The position numbers and the translations under genes are program-made. Below are positions 8,190-15,908 of a DNA stretch of 42,714 nt, in pieces. The notes under the pieces were generated by a model. It was not told the DNA's origin. It saw only the letters and a program-made list of their open reading frames with translations, and ran no database searches. The stretch is from Pseudomonadota bacterium (GTDB lineage Bacteria > Pseudomonadota > Alphaproteobacteria > Ferrovibrionales > Ferrovibrionaceae), in assembly GCA_023434425.1 (NCBI GenBank), contig JAEYSS010000142.1, positions 1 through 42,714 of the forward strand, written 5' to 3'. How positions within the stretch are numbered: the stretch's first letter is position 1; every line of letters begins with the position of its first letter.

Positions 8190-9695
8190 ATGAAGCTTGT
8201 CCTCGCGATGGTGAAGCACGAGACCAACACGTTTTCACCGCTGGTGACCGATTTCGCGCGCTTCGAGGCCTGGGGGCTCTATACCGGCCAGGCCGCCATC
8301 GACGCCTATGCCAAGACCAATATGCCGCTGGGCGTCTATCTCAACCTGGCGAAAGAATATGGCGCCGAGGTCGTGCTGCCGATGGCCGCGGAAGCCATGC
8401 CGAGCGGACCAGTCACGGCCGATGCCTACAAGCGCCTGACCGATCCGATCCTGGAAGCGGTGCGCGCCGGTTGCGACGGCTGCCTGCTCGACCTGCATGG
8501 CGCAATGGCGGTGGAAGGCCTGGAAGACGGCGAAGGCACGCTGCTGGAAAACATCCGCAAAATCGCGCCTGACCTGCCGATTGCCGTGACGCTCGACCTG
8601 CATTGCAACCTGACCCCAAAGATGGTGAACAACTGCACGGCGCTGATCGGCTACAAGACCTATCCGCATGTCGATATGGACGTGGTCGCTGGCCAGGTCG
8701 GCCGCGTGGTGATGGACTATCTGGCCGGCAAGCGGGCCAGGCCGGCGATGGCGCTGCGCCAGCTGCCGCTGCTGTCGCAGACGCTGTGCCAGGGCACGGA
8801 TGACGAGCCGATGAAATCGGCGATCCAGGCCTGCCTGGATGAAGAGGCGAAGGGCCTGCCCTGCGCCAGCGTGTTCGGCGGCTTTGCCATGGCCGATATC
8901 ACGGACGCCGGTACCACCGTGATTACGGTCGGCAACGACCAGCGCCAGGCCGATGCCGCCGCAGATGCCATCGCCGCCAAAGTCTGGGACAAGCGCGATC
9001 TGCACATCTATCAGCATCGCGACCTGGGCGAGACGGTGGCAAAGGCCAAGCGCGAAGGCGGGAAGACTCTCGGTGGGCCTGTGATTCTGCTCGATCACGC
9101 CGACAATTGCGGCTCGGGTGGCACACAGGATGTGATGATGGTGATTGCCGAAGTGCTGAAGCAGGGCCTGGAAGACGTCGCCGTCGGCGCGGTCTGGGAT
9201 CCGGCGGCTGTCGAGGCAATGCAGAAGGCCGGTGTCGGCGCGACCGTCACGCTCGATCTCGGCGGCAAGAGCGACATGCCGTCGCTCAAATTAAAGGGCA
9301 AGCCGCTCAAGGTCACCGGAAAGGTCAAGACGCTGACCGACGGCGAATGGGTCGTGCGCGGCCCGATGTATACCGGCTACAAGGTGATGATGGGGCCGAC
9401 GGCTGTGCTGGAAGTCGAGGAGCGCATGCAAATTGTCGTGGTGTCTCGGCATCACGAGCCCTGGGATACCGGCGTGTTCCGCTCGGTCGGCATCGAGCCC
9501 GAACACAAGAAATTCCTGCTGCTGAAATCGCGCATCCATTATCGCGCCGGCTTCGCGCCGCTCGCGAAGGCAACCTTCACGCTGGATGGCGAAGGCGTCA
9601 CCACCTCGGACAACAGCATCATCCCCTACAAGAATGTGCGCCGGCCGATCTACCCGCTCGATAAGATCAACGACTGGCAGGATGCGACAAAATAA
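8190..9695 (+). CDS. M81 family metallopeptidase (MlrC-like)
   Basis: A 501-residue protein of the MlrC/M81 family, named for the enzyme that finishes linearised microcystin breakdown in Sphingomonas; most relatives act on unknown small peptides or amides. The N-terminal zinc-site motif HETNTFSP (His11, Glu12) is present, with DLHGAMAVEGLEDGEG and LDLHCNLTPKM further on, TYPHVDMDVVAGQ, and a C-terminal MlrC_C region that includes DHADNCGSGGTQDVMMV. Length matches the family. AGGA lies nine bases before the ATG. The stop is followed immediately by the ATG of the TPR gene, implying coupled translation. A role in microcystin degradation is not implied. Confidence 0.88.
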   Translation: MKLVLAMVKHETNTFSPLVTDFARFEAWGLYTGQAAIDAYAKTNMPLGVYLNLAKEYGAEVVLPMAAEAMPSGPVTADAYKRLTDPILEAVRAGCDGCLLDLHGAMAVEGLEDGEGTLLENIRKIAPDLPIAVTLDLHCNLTPKMVNNCTALIGYKTYPHVDMDVVAGQVGRVVMDYLAGKRARPAMALRQLPLLSQTLCQGTDDEPMKSAIQACLDEEAKGLPCASVFGGFAMADITDAGTTVITVGNDQRQADAAADAIAAKVWDKRDLHIYQHRDLGETVAKAKREGGKTLGGPVILLDHADNCGSGGTQDVMMVIAEVLKQGLEDVAVGAVWDPAAVEAMQKAGVGATVTLDLGGKSDMPSLKLKGKPLKVTGKVKTLTDGEWVVRGPMYTGYKVMMGPTAVLEVEERMQIVVVSRHHEPWDTGVFRSVGIEPEHKKFLLLKSRIHYRAGFAPLAKATFTLDGEGVTTSDNSIIPYKNVRRPIYPLDKINDWQDATK

Positions 9696-11009
9696 ATGCT
9701 GAAAGACCGCTGGGGCCTCGACATCGCCACCGACAGCCCGGCCTGCATCGAAGGCCTGAACACCTTCGATACCAGCTTCCTGACCTACGGCACCACGGCG
9801 GCCGCCGTGTGGGATGCGGCACGCGCCGATCCGGGCTGCGTGATGGCGCAGGCCAAGGCGGCAGCACTGGAGATGTTCCTGCAAACCGGTGAGTCGGTGA
9901 CGAAAGCGCAGCCCTGGCTGCGCGGCGCCGAACCTCATCTGGCGCGCGCCACCGAGCGCGAACGGCTGTGGCATACGCAGGTGTCGGCCTGGGTGGCCGG
10001 CGACGCCGAAACAGCGATCAGCCTGACAGAGGAAATCGCCACGCGCTGGCCGCAGGATCTCGCCGCCGTGAAGATGACCCAGTTCCACATGTTCCATGTC
10101 GGCGACCTGGCCGGCATGCTGCGCATCGCCGAGCAGGCCCTGCCGCATCACCGCGATACCGCCGAGATGCATGGCATGCTGGCTTTCGGCCTGGAGGAAA
10201 TGAACCGCCTGGACGAAGCCGAGGCGGCCGCGCGGCAGGCCATCGCGCTCAAGCGCTGCGAACCCTGGGCGCATCATGCGCTGGCGCATGTCATGGAAAC
10301 GCAGGGGCGCTGCGCCGAGGGCCTGGAGACCATGCTGGGCTTTTCCGATTGCTGGGCGGAGAAGAACTCCTTCATGCGCAGCCACAACTGGTGGCATGCC
10401 GCGCTCTTCGCCATCGACGCCGACCGGCCCGAAGACGCACTCCGCCTCTATGATCAGCAGGTCTGGGGCGTGTGGAAGGAGTATAGCCAGGACCAGGTGA
10501 ATGCCGTGGCGCTGCTGGCGCGCCTGGAATTCGCCGGGTTGAATGTCGGTGAGCGCTGGCAGGATGTCGCCGACTATGTCGAGAAGCGCGGCCCGGAGCA
10601 TGTCGAGCCGTTTCTGGATGCGCATTACCTGCTGGCCCTGACGCGCGCCGGACGCGAGGCGGCAGCGCGACACCTGCTTGGCAGTCTGCGTGACTACGTC
10701 GCCAGCCAGCCTGAGCAGCTGACGACGCGCATCTGGCGAGATGTGGGCCTGCCGCTGGCCGAGGGGGTCGCGGCCTATGGACGCGGCGACTGGCGACAGG
10801 TCTACGAAAAATTACCTGTCGCTCTGGAAGGTCTCCAGCAGATCGGCGGCAGCCATGCACAGCGCGACCTGTTCTGGCAGTTATGGCTGCAGGCCGGTGC
10901 GAAAGCTGGCGAGAAAGCCGCTATAAAGCCGCTTCTGGAGCGTCGCCTGCAGGACCGCCCGACGGTGGCGAAACATCGTCGTGAACTGACTGCGCTGCTG
11001 CAGATATAA
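9696..11009 (+). CDS. Tetratricopeptide repeat protein, TTC38-like
   Basis: A 437-residue cytosolic all-helical protein. Its ATG follows the TAA of the M81 gene with no intervening base. TPR-like helices can be seen at LAGMLRIAEQALPHHRDTAE and MLAFGLEEMNRLDEAEAAAR. The family landmark is WAHHALAHVMETQGRCAEG followed by NSFMRSHNWWHAALF, which is characteristic of the TTC38 group found in bacteria and animals. The function of TTC38 proteins is not established; TPR folds generally bind proteins. The tight coupling to the peptidase suggests the two work together, perhaps with the TPR protein as a partner or substrate handler, but that is inference. Confidence 0.85.
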   Translation: MLKDRWGLDIATDSPACIEGLNTFDTSFLTYGTTAAAVWDAARADPGCVMAQAKAAALEMFLQTGESVTKAQPWLRGAEPHLARATERERLWHTQVSAWVAGDAETAISLTEEIATRWPQDLAAVKMTQFHMFHVGDLAGMLRIAEQALPHHRDTAEMHGMLAFGLEEMNRLDEAEAAARQAIALKRCEPWAHHALAHVMETQGRCAEGLETMLGFSDCWAEKNSFMRSHNWWHAALFAIDADRPEDALRLYDQQVWGVWKEYSQDQVNAVALLARLEFAGLNVGERWQDVADYVEKRGPEHVEPFLDAHYLLALTRAGREAAARHLLGSLRDYVASQPEQLTTRIWRDVGLPLAEGVAAYGRGDWRQVYEKLPVALEGLQQIGGSHAQRDLFWQLWLQAGAKAGEKAAIKPLLERRLQDRPTVAKHRRELTALLQI

Positions 11010-11159
11010 ATTTCCTGTAAACCGGCGAGGTGTCGCGCGGAAAATATCACCCATTGCCGAACGCATGCGGCAGGCACAACGTGAATGCGATGCAGCTGGC
11101 GATTCGCCGCTATTCGCGACTGGCCGGCTTGCAGCACAATGCATCAAGGGATGAACCCG

Positions 11160-11387
11160 ATGTTGACCCGCGTGAAAATGATTGCCGCCGCTTTTGCCAT
11201 GGCCGGTTTCCTGGCTGGCACTGTCGCTCCCGCCTTTGCTCCGGCCGCGCAGGCCGCCAGCCAGACGCAGAGCGCCAAGCCGGCCAAGAAGGCTGAAAAG
11301 AAAAAGGCTGCTGCGCCTGCCAAGAAGAAAACAGGTGAGAAGAAGGCGTCTGCCAAGCCGGCCGTGAAGAAGGCCAAGAAGGTCTGA
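11160..11387 (+). CDS. Small exported Lys/Ala-rich protein
   Basis: A 75-residue protein. I prefer the ATG at 11160, nine bases after AAGGG, over in-frame ATGs at 11139 and 11151. The first 33 residues form a signal peptide (MLTRVK, then a hydrophobic AAAFAMAGFLAGTVAPAFA segment and an AQA cleavage site). The mature peptide is about 42 residues and is nearly all Lys, Ala and Pro (KKAEKKKAAAPAKKK and similar), so it is disordered and strongly basic. The composition resembles histone-H1 tails, but the signal peptide points to the periplasm, where it could bind peptidoglycan, LPS or nucleic acid. No specific family is recognised. Confidence 0.7.
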   Translation: MLTRVKMIAAAFAMAGFLAGTVAPAFAPAAQAASQTQSAKPAKKAEKKKAAAPAKKKTGEKKASAKPAVKKAKKV

Positions 11388-11408
11388 TCGCCATCCGGTC
11401 GTCTGATC

Positions 11409-11444
11409 AGGGCCTCTGCCTGCCGGCAGGGGCCCTTGTCTTTT
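11409..11444 (+). terminator. Intrinsic terminator after the Lys-rich protein gene
   Basis: A 12-bp stem (11409-11420 with 11425-11436, beginning AGGGCC and closing on TGCC) is followed by a T-rich tail (TTGTCTTTT). It sits 21 bases past the stop and just before the end of the convergent DUF2794 gene. Confidence 0.85.
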
Positions 11445-11448
11445 CCGG

Positions 11449-11874
11449 TTAAAGCGTCGCTTCGCGTTTCGGCTCGAAGAAGCGCAACATCACCGCAAGT
11501 TCCTTGCCACGCCGCACGACCCGGCCGCCCTGCGCGATGATGGCAAAAGCGCCCTGCTTACGCGCCAGCTTCGGCGTTTTGACGATGCGATAGAGCGCGC
11601 CGTCGGCAGTGCGGCGGAACACGGCGAAGCTGCAGCTCTCGCGGTCATACCCGATGGCGTAGTCGCGCCACTCGCCCATCCCCACCATGCGGGCGTAGAG
11701 ATTGAGGATGAGGTTGAATTCGCGCCGGTCAAAAAAAACGGCCGGTTCTGTCGCCGGCCGGGGGTCGGTGCTTCTGGCAACGATCAGCTTGGCGTCCGCA
11801 CCCGGTCCCGCCGCGCCATGGGCAGAATCTTCCGGCAAACGCCGGAACTGCTGCAAGGTGACAACCTCGCTCAT
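11449..11874 (-). CDS. DUF2794 domain-containing protein
   Basis: A 141-residue cytosolic protein of unknown function. The DUF2794 signature occupies the C-terminal two thirds: FDRREFNLILNLYARMVGMG, EWRDYAIGYD, AVFRRTADGALYRIVKTPKL and ARKQGAFAIIAQGGRVVRRG. The family is essentially confined to Alphaproteobacteria, which is one of the better taxonomic hints in the window. I take the ATG at 11874 (MSEVVTLQQF); in-frame ATGs at 11898 and 11928 are possible, and AGGAGG lies 14 bases before the chosen one. It is the last gene of the minus-strand group with the receiver protein and cheD, after a 116-base gap, so it may have its own promoter. Confidence 0.85.
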   Translation of the reverse strand: MSEVVTLQQFRRLPEDSAHGAAGPGADAKLIVARSTDPRPATEPAVFFDRREFNLILNLYARMVGMGEWRDYAIGYDRESCSFAVFRRTADGALYRIVKTPKLARKQGAFAIIAQGGRVVRRGKELAVMLRFFEPKREATL

Positions 11875-11990
11875 ACCGGACCGGCCGACCTCCTGCATGT
11901 TTCGGTTATATGAATCTTGGTCCCGCAATTGCGGTCAGTCAAGGACATTGGCAAGCCGGGATGCCACTCGGTTCGCCGGCGGGGCGAACG

Positions 11991-12542
11991 TCAGAGTTCG
12001 CTCAGCAGGTTCTGGACCGCGCTGTCGTCCATCTGCTGCTCGCCTTTTTCCAGCATGTCCCTGCGGCGCTCCTCGCCGGTGTAGTTCGACACCTTGTGGC
12101 GACGACGGTCGGGACCGAAGAAATCGTCGGTGCGCACGAACTGGCGCGGATATTCGATCACCATGGTGATCCGGCGCGCCATCGTTTTCGCCGAGAACGG
12201 TTTGACCAGGAATTCGGTGACGCCGACGTCGCGCGCCTTCCTCACCTTCCACTCCTCCGACTGCGCCGTCACCATCACGATTGGCACAAACACGTTCTTC
12301 GAAGCCGGATTCTTGCGGATCCATTCAACGAGACCGAGACCATCCATCTCACCATCCATGTGCCACTCGGTGAAGATGATGTCGACGACGTTGTTCTCAA
12401 GATAGGTGAGCGCGTCCTTCGCATTCAGGCATTCGGCGATACGCGTGACGCCGAGCGGTCGCAAAACCTCTTTAATAAGCTGCATGTGGTTGTGGTTGCT
12501 GTCGACCACAAGCACTGCGACATTGTTGAGTTTGTATGCCAT
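11991..12542 (-). CDS. Atypical receiver-domain protein with Glu at the phospho-Asp position
   Basis: A 183-residue protein: an N-terminal receiver (CheY) fold, residues about 8-128, and a C-terminal basic/acidic tail (FGPDRRRHKV, EERRRDMLEKGEQQ). The usual phosphoacceptor stretch reads IIFTEWHMDGEMDGL, with Glu59 where the second CheY of this window has Asp58 in IISDWNMDGMDGL. The upstream acidic pair is also altered (VVDSN instead of VDDQ). The conserved Thr (MVTAQ) and Lys (LVKPF) are kept. It therefore probably cannot be phosphorylated normally and may mimic the active state. It follows cheD by 24 bases with AAGG before the ATG. The GPDRRR tail recurs in alphaproteobacterial receivers as far as I recall. 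Confidence 0.88.
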   Translation of the reverse strand: MAYKLNNVAVLVVDSNHNHMQLIKEVLRPLGVTRIAECLNAKDALTYLENNVVDIIFTEWHMDGEMDGLGLVEWIRKNPASKNVFVPIVMVTAQSEEWKVRKARDVGVTEFLVKPFSAKTMARRITMVIEYPRQFVRTDDFFGPDRRRHKVSNYTGEERRRDMLEKGEQQMDDSAVQNLLSEL

Positions 12543-12566
12543 GAAGCGATGCCTTGTCGTCCAGCC

Positions 12567-13223
12567 TCAGTCGAACAGCTCGATGCTGCCCGCTGTGGTC
12601 TGCACCGCGGTGATCTTCTTGGCGCTCTCGCGCTGGAACACGGTCTTGGCGCTGGCATCCTCGATATGCTTCATGCGCACCACCCCGGTCGACGGAAAAT
12701 ACTGCACCTTGCGCGGCAGGGTGCCACGCAGGTCGGAGCCCATGATCCGGAAACCTTCGTCCTTCAGATAGCGTTCGACGAATTCGGCATTCTGGTGGCC
12801 GATGCCGCGCAGGCCGGCCAGCACGTTGGCGCCGCCGAAGATCTTCACCTCCAGACGTTCGCGCCGGCCGCCGGCACCGAGAATTCCGTTGATCAACTGC
12901 TCCATCGAATAGCTGCCGTAGCGCAGGGAGGCGGACAGCGGCAGATCCGGATTGGTGTCGCCGCCTTTGTCGGGCAGCAGGAAATGATTCATGCCGCCAA
13001 CCTGGGCGACCGGATCGCGAATGCAGGCTGCCACGCAGGAGCCCAGCACCGTCGCCAGCATTTCATTCTCGCGGGTCGAGACGAAGAAGTCGCCCTGGAA
13101 AACCTGCACGACGTTAACTTTCAGAATCGGGTCGTAATACCGCCGGCGCTCCGCCGAAGGGCCAGCCGCGCTGCCTTCGGTGGCGGCAGGACGCCGCAGG
13201 ATGCTGCCGGGTATGGTGCTCAT
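12567..13223 (-). CDS. cheD: Chemoreceptor glutamine deamidase CheD
   Basis: A 218-residue cytosolic deamidase that converts specific chemoreceptor glutamines to glutamates and, in some species, interacts with CheC or CheY. The catalytic Cys63 lies in TVLGSCVAACIRD and His80 in GGMNHFLLP; their 17-residue separation matches the Cys27/His44 pair of Thermotoga CheD. Further family blocks are LRYGSYSMEQLINGIL, KIFGGANVL, IGHQNAEFVERYL and GTLPRKVQYFPSTGVVRMK. An extra N-terminal arm of about 40 residues precedes the domain. The tail ends SIELFD, similar to the tail of the CheZ-like candidate in this region. It sits 24 bases from the genes on either side, so the three form an operon. Confidence 0.93.
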   Translation of the reverse strand: MSTIPGSILRRPAATEGSAAGPSAERRRYYDPILKVNVVQVFQGDFFVSTRENEMLATVLGSCVAACIRDPVAQVGGMNHFLLPDKGGDTNPDLPLSASLRYGSYSMEQLINGILGAGGRRERLEVKIFGGANVLAGLRGIGHQNAEFVERYLKDEGFRIMGSDLRGTLPRKVQYFPSTGVVRMKHIEDASAKTVFQRESAKKITAVQTTAGSIELFD

Positions 13224-13247
13224 GGGATCATCATGGCTTTGGGCCGG

Positions 13248-14438
13248 TCACGGTTCAAGACCGCTGACATCGTGAAGGATCGCATCCGCCCATTCGACGC
13301 CGTCGCAGGCCGCACCGGCCAGGCGCGCATTCGACAAATCCGTATAAATACGGCGGCCGGTCCGCTCCCCTGTCGCCGACAGTATTTCTGCACTGGCGAA
13401 ACGGCTGCCGCTCAGGCGGCCATTGCGCAGGTCTGCGCCCGTCAGGTTGCAGCCGGCGAAGGTTGTACCCTGCGCACTGCAACCACGCATGTCGACCCCG
13501 GACAGATCGGCAAATTTGAATACCGCATTGTCGATCCTGGCATCGCGCAGCGCTGCGCCCCGCAGCTTGATGCCGGAGAGATCGAGGCCGGCCAAATCGA
13601 AACCGCTGAGATCCTGGCCGCGCAGATTTGCCGGGCGGCCGTCGCCGCCGCCAACCCAGGTCTTGTGCGCCGCCAGCGCAGCATTGATCTCTGCTTCACT
13701 CATCGGCTTGGGCGCGGCAGAGGCGGGCTCGGGCGCCATGTTGGCCATCACGACATTGGCGCCGAAGGTATCGACGTCGCTCAGATCCACGCCGTGCAGA
13801 TGCGCGTCGGTGAGGTTGGCGCCCTGCAGCGTGGCGCCGGTGAGATTGGCGCCGCTCAGCTCCGCACCGACCAGATTGGCGCTGGCAAGGGTGGCGCCGG
13901 CCAGATCGGCGCCGGTGAGATCAACGCTGACCAGCTGGCAATCGGTCAATGCGGCATCCTGCAGATTTGCCCCGGCCAGATTGCTGCCGCTGAAATCCGC
14001 ACCCAGCGCATCGACGCCGACGAGCGTGGCACCGGCGAAATTGCTGCCGGTGACGTTCTGGCGCAGCACTTCGATGCCTTCCGCCGCATCCTGCCCCAAC
14101 TCAAGTCCGCGGCGAAAATTTGCCCCGGTGAGGTTGGCGCCGGCCATATTGACATTTTCCAGCGTCGCGCCGCGCAGATCCGCGCGGCTGAGATCGGCTT
14201 CGGTAAGATCGGCACCGCTGAGATCGGCTTTGAAGAGATCGCACTGCACGAGCTGCGCCTTGTTCAGACGGGCATCGCGCAACTTCGCCATGCGAAAGGA
14301 CGCACGGCGCAAATCCGCCCCGCTGAGATCGGCGCCCGTCAGATCGCGGCCCGCAAAGTCCGCCGGCCGACCGCTGGGCATGCCCTTCAGCCACAGATGG
14401 TGATGGTGCAGCATCTCTTTGATGTCGATCGGATCCAT
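13248..14438 (-). CDS. Pentapeptide-repeat protein with two tandem modules
   Basis: A 396-residue protein made mostly of A(D/N)LXX pentapeptides, which fold as a right-handed quadrilateral beta-helix. Two modules can be seen. The first opens at residues 9-34 with MLHHHHLWLKGMPSGRPADF and runs to about 234. After a Pro/Ala linker (APEPASAAPKPMSEAE) a second opens at about 250 with AALAAHKTWVGGGDGRPANL and runs to the end. Each begins with an H..W...GRPA(D/N) cap before the repeats. Known members range from gyrase-protecting DNA mimics to scaffolds, and none of these can be assigned. It is first in the cheD operon (24-base gap), and I infer a scaffold or binding role near the chemotaxis machinery. 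Confidence 0.88.
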   Translation of the reverse strand: MDPIDIKEMLHHHHLWLKGMPSGRPADFAGRDLTGADLSGADLRRASFRMAKLRDARLNKAQLVQCDLFKADLSGADLTEADLSRADLRGATLENVNMAGANLTGANFRRGLELGQDAAEGIEVLRQNVTGSNFAGATLVGVDALGADFSGSNLAGANLQDAALTDCQLVSVDLTGADLAGATLASANLVGAELSGANLTGATLQGANLTDAHLHGVDLSDVDTFGANVVMANMAPEPASAAPKPMSEAEINAALAAHKTWVGGGDGRPANLRGQDLSGFDLAGLDLSGIKLRGAALRDARIDNAVFKFADLSGVDMRGCSAQGTTFAGCNLTGADLRNGRLSGSRFASAEILSATGERTGRRIYTDLSNARLAGAACDGVEWADAILHDVSGLEP

Positions 14439-14752
14439 GTCCGCGCGGCGCCCCCTTATGGGTCAGCTAGTTAGCACGTTTCTCCACAGCGGCATACTTT
14501 TGCCGGCTATGCTTACCGGCTTTTAATTTCCACGCCATGGCGGTTTTGGCCACAGTGGGACAATGGACGCAACGACAGGGTCGGCAACAACCACCGGTCG
14601 TAATCCCGGAGGGCGAGCGAAGACCGGGGGGATACTGAGGTAAGACCAAAGATGCTGCGCGGGTGCCCCGGCGACGGGTGCAAAGCGGCGTGAAATGTGC
14701 CAAAAGTCTGCAAATGGGGAAGGCTCCGGCATTGCCGAGGGACAATCGAAAC
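14439..14752. other. Divergent control region between the pentapeptide/cheD operon and the forward che genes
   Basis: About 314 bases without a convincing gene. A short inverted repeat (GCCGG, nine-base loop, CCGGC, then TTTT) lies near 14503-14525 and could stop stray forward transcription. GAGGG at 14737 probably serves the next gene. I could not find a clear sigma-70, sigma-28 or sigma-54 promoter by eye, although the divergent layout requires promoters here. Confidence 0.5.
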
Positions 14753-15229
14753 ATGCAATCGGGCAGCACGGAGGGCATCAGCCCTGCGGGTTCGCGCGAG
14801 TTACTGGATTTCATCGCGCTGGTGCTGCTCGCCCTCAAGGAAGAGGTCGAGGATCTGCAGAAGGTGCAGAACGCCAATGGCCAGGCCTTTGCCGCCAAAC
14901 TCGTCGACCTGGGCAAACAACTGCCGGAGTCGCCGCTGATGGGCGAGGCCATCGCGCTGATGCAGGGCGACGACCTGCGCAGCCAGCGTCAGCAGCATCT
15001 GATCAACGCGCTGCGTTATGTGGAAGACATCATCCGCGACCAGTCCGGGCGGGACTGGGCGCCGCGCCTGACCGAGCGGGCGGCCGGCTGGGGCGAAGGC
15101 CTGATCGCCAGCCAGACGCTGGAACAGGTGCGGGCACATTTCCAGCATTACCTGCTGGGTTCCCCATCTGAGGATGCAGGCCGCGCTGCATCCACAATTC
15201 CGGCCAACAACGACGTCGAACTGTTCTAG
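14753..15229 (+). CDS. Unknown helical protein, CheZ-like phosphatase candidate
   Basis: A 158-residue, mostly alpha-helical protein with no membrane segment strong enough to call. Helices span about residues 13-58 (SRELLDFIALVLLALKEEVE), 61-97 and 105-135. In the middle helix the sequence MQGDDLRSQRQQHLINAL contains Asp74 and Gln78 in the DxxxQ spacing that CheZ and CheX-like CheY-P phosphatases use for catalysis. After a flexible linker (SPSEDAGRAASTIPANN) the protein ends DVELF, comparable in position to the CheY-binding tail of CheZ. It opens the forward chemotaxis run, where no other phosphatase is recognisable. Overall similarity to CheZ is not evident by eye, so this is a proposal. ATG 14753 follows GAGGG by 11 bases. 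Confidence 0.55.
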   Translation: MQSGSTEGISPAGSRELLDFIALVLLALKEEVEDLQKVQNANGQAFAAKLVDLGKQLPESPLMGEAIALMQGDDLRSQRQQHLINALRYVEDIIRDQSGRDWAPRLTERAAGWGEGLIASQTLEQVRAHFQHYLLGSPSEDAGRAASTIPANNDVELF

Positions 15230-15340
15230 TCTTTATGCAGATCAGCACGTATTCGGTTGCGGCTGTGGAACGGGGCGTTTACCTTGCCTGTGCTATTGCA
15301 GGGCTGTTATGCCGCTGCAGCGGGAGCTTTGAACGCTAGA

Positions 15341-15877
15341 ATGGCCGACAACGAGAGCACGAAGACGAGTGGCGCCCCCAAACCCTCCAAGGGTGCGGAA
15401 TTCGTGACCCCGCCCAACTACCTCAAAATGAAAGTTGGTGGTGGCGGCATCGACAAGGAAGCCATCAAGGAAGCCGAGATTGCCGTGCAGGTGCTTGGCC
15501 ACAAGATGTATGCGAAATGGGCCGACGACGACCTTGGCCGCATGCGCGCCTCCTTCGAGGAACTCAAGGCGACCGACCTCGACGCCCCGGACAGCGTCAA
15601 GAAGATGCTGCGCATCTGCTGGGACATGAAGGGCCTGGGTGGCACCTTCGGCTATCCGCTGGTCACCACGATCACGCATTACCTCAGCAACTATCTCGAA
15701 CACTGTCTCAATGCCGAGGGCGCCAGGGTCAGCGCGGCCGTCGTGTCGCCGCATATCGACGCGCTGTATGTCGTGCTGAGCCAGAAGATCAGCGGTGACG
15801 GCGGCGCCATCGGACGCGAACTGGTGGCCGGGCTGGAAAAAGTGGTGCTCAAGACCGGCGCCCGCATCAGCGGCTGA
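15341..15877 (+). CDS. HPt-like protein lacking the phospho-histidine
   Basis: A 178-residue cytosolic protein with a disordered N-terminus (about 25 residues) and a helical C-terminal domain. The segment RICWDMKGLGGTFGYPL aligns residue for residue with the CheA HPt core RAIHSIKGGAGAFGFDRL from this window: Trp94 stands where CheA has phospho-His47, and Lys97, Gly98, Phe103 and Gly104 are kept. It is therefore an HPt fold that should not accept phosphate, unless another His (His47 region of IAVQVLGHK or ITHYL) is used. The helix continues TTITHYLSNYLEHCL. I chose ATG 15341 (MADNES); an earlier start at 15257 gives an unlikely hydrophobic leader. A weak GGGAG lies 14 bases upstream. Confidence 0.6.
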   Translation: MADNESTKTSGAPKPSKGAEFVTPPNYLKMKVGGGGIDKEAIKEAEIAVQVLGHKMYAKWADDDLGRMRASFEELKATDLDAPDSVKKMLRICWDMKGLGGTFGYPLVTTITHYLSNYLEHCLNAEGARVSAAVVSPHIDALYVVLSQKISGDGGAIGRELVAGLEKVVLKTGARISG

Positions 15878-15908
15878 ACCGCCCCGCTCCGCTGCGGCGC
15901 CAGCCCGC

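Noticed and set aside
11910..14474. An 854-codon plus-strand frame opposite the receiver, cheD and pentapeptide genes
   Set aside because: Its repetitive Ala/Gly/Ile-rich sequence mirrors the pentapeptide repeats, and three genuine genes are encoded on the other strand.
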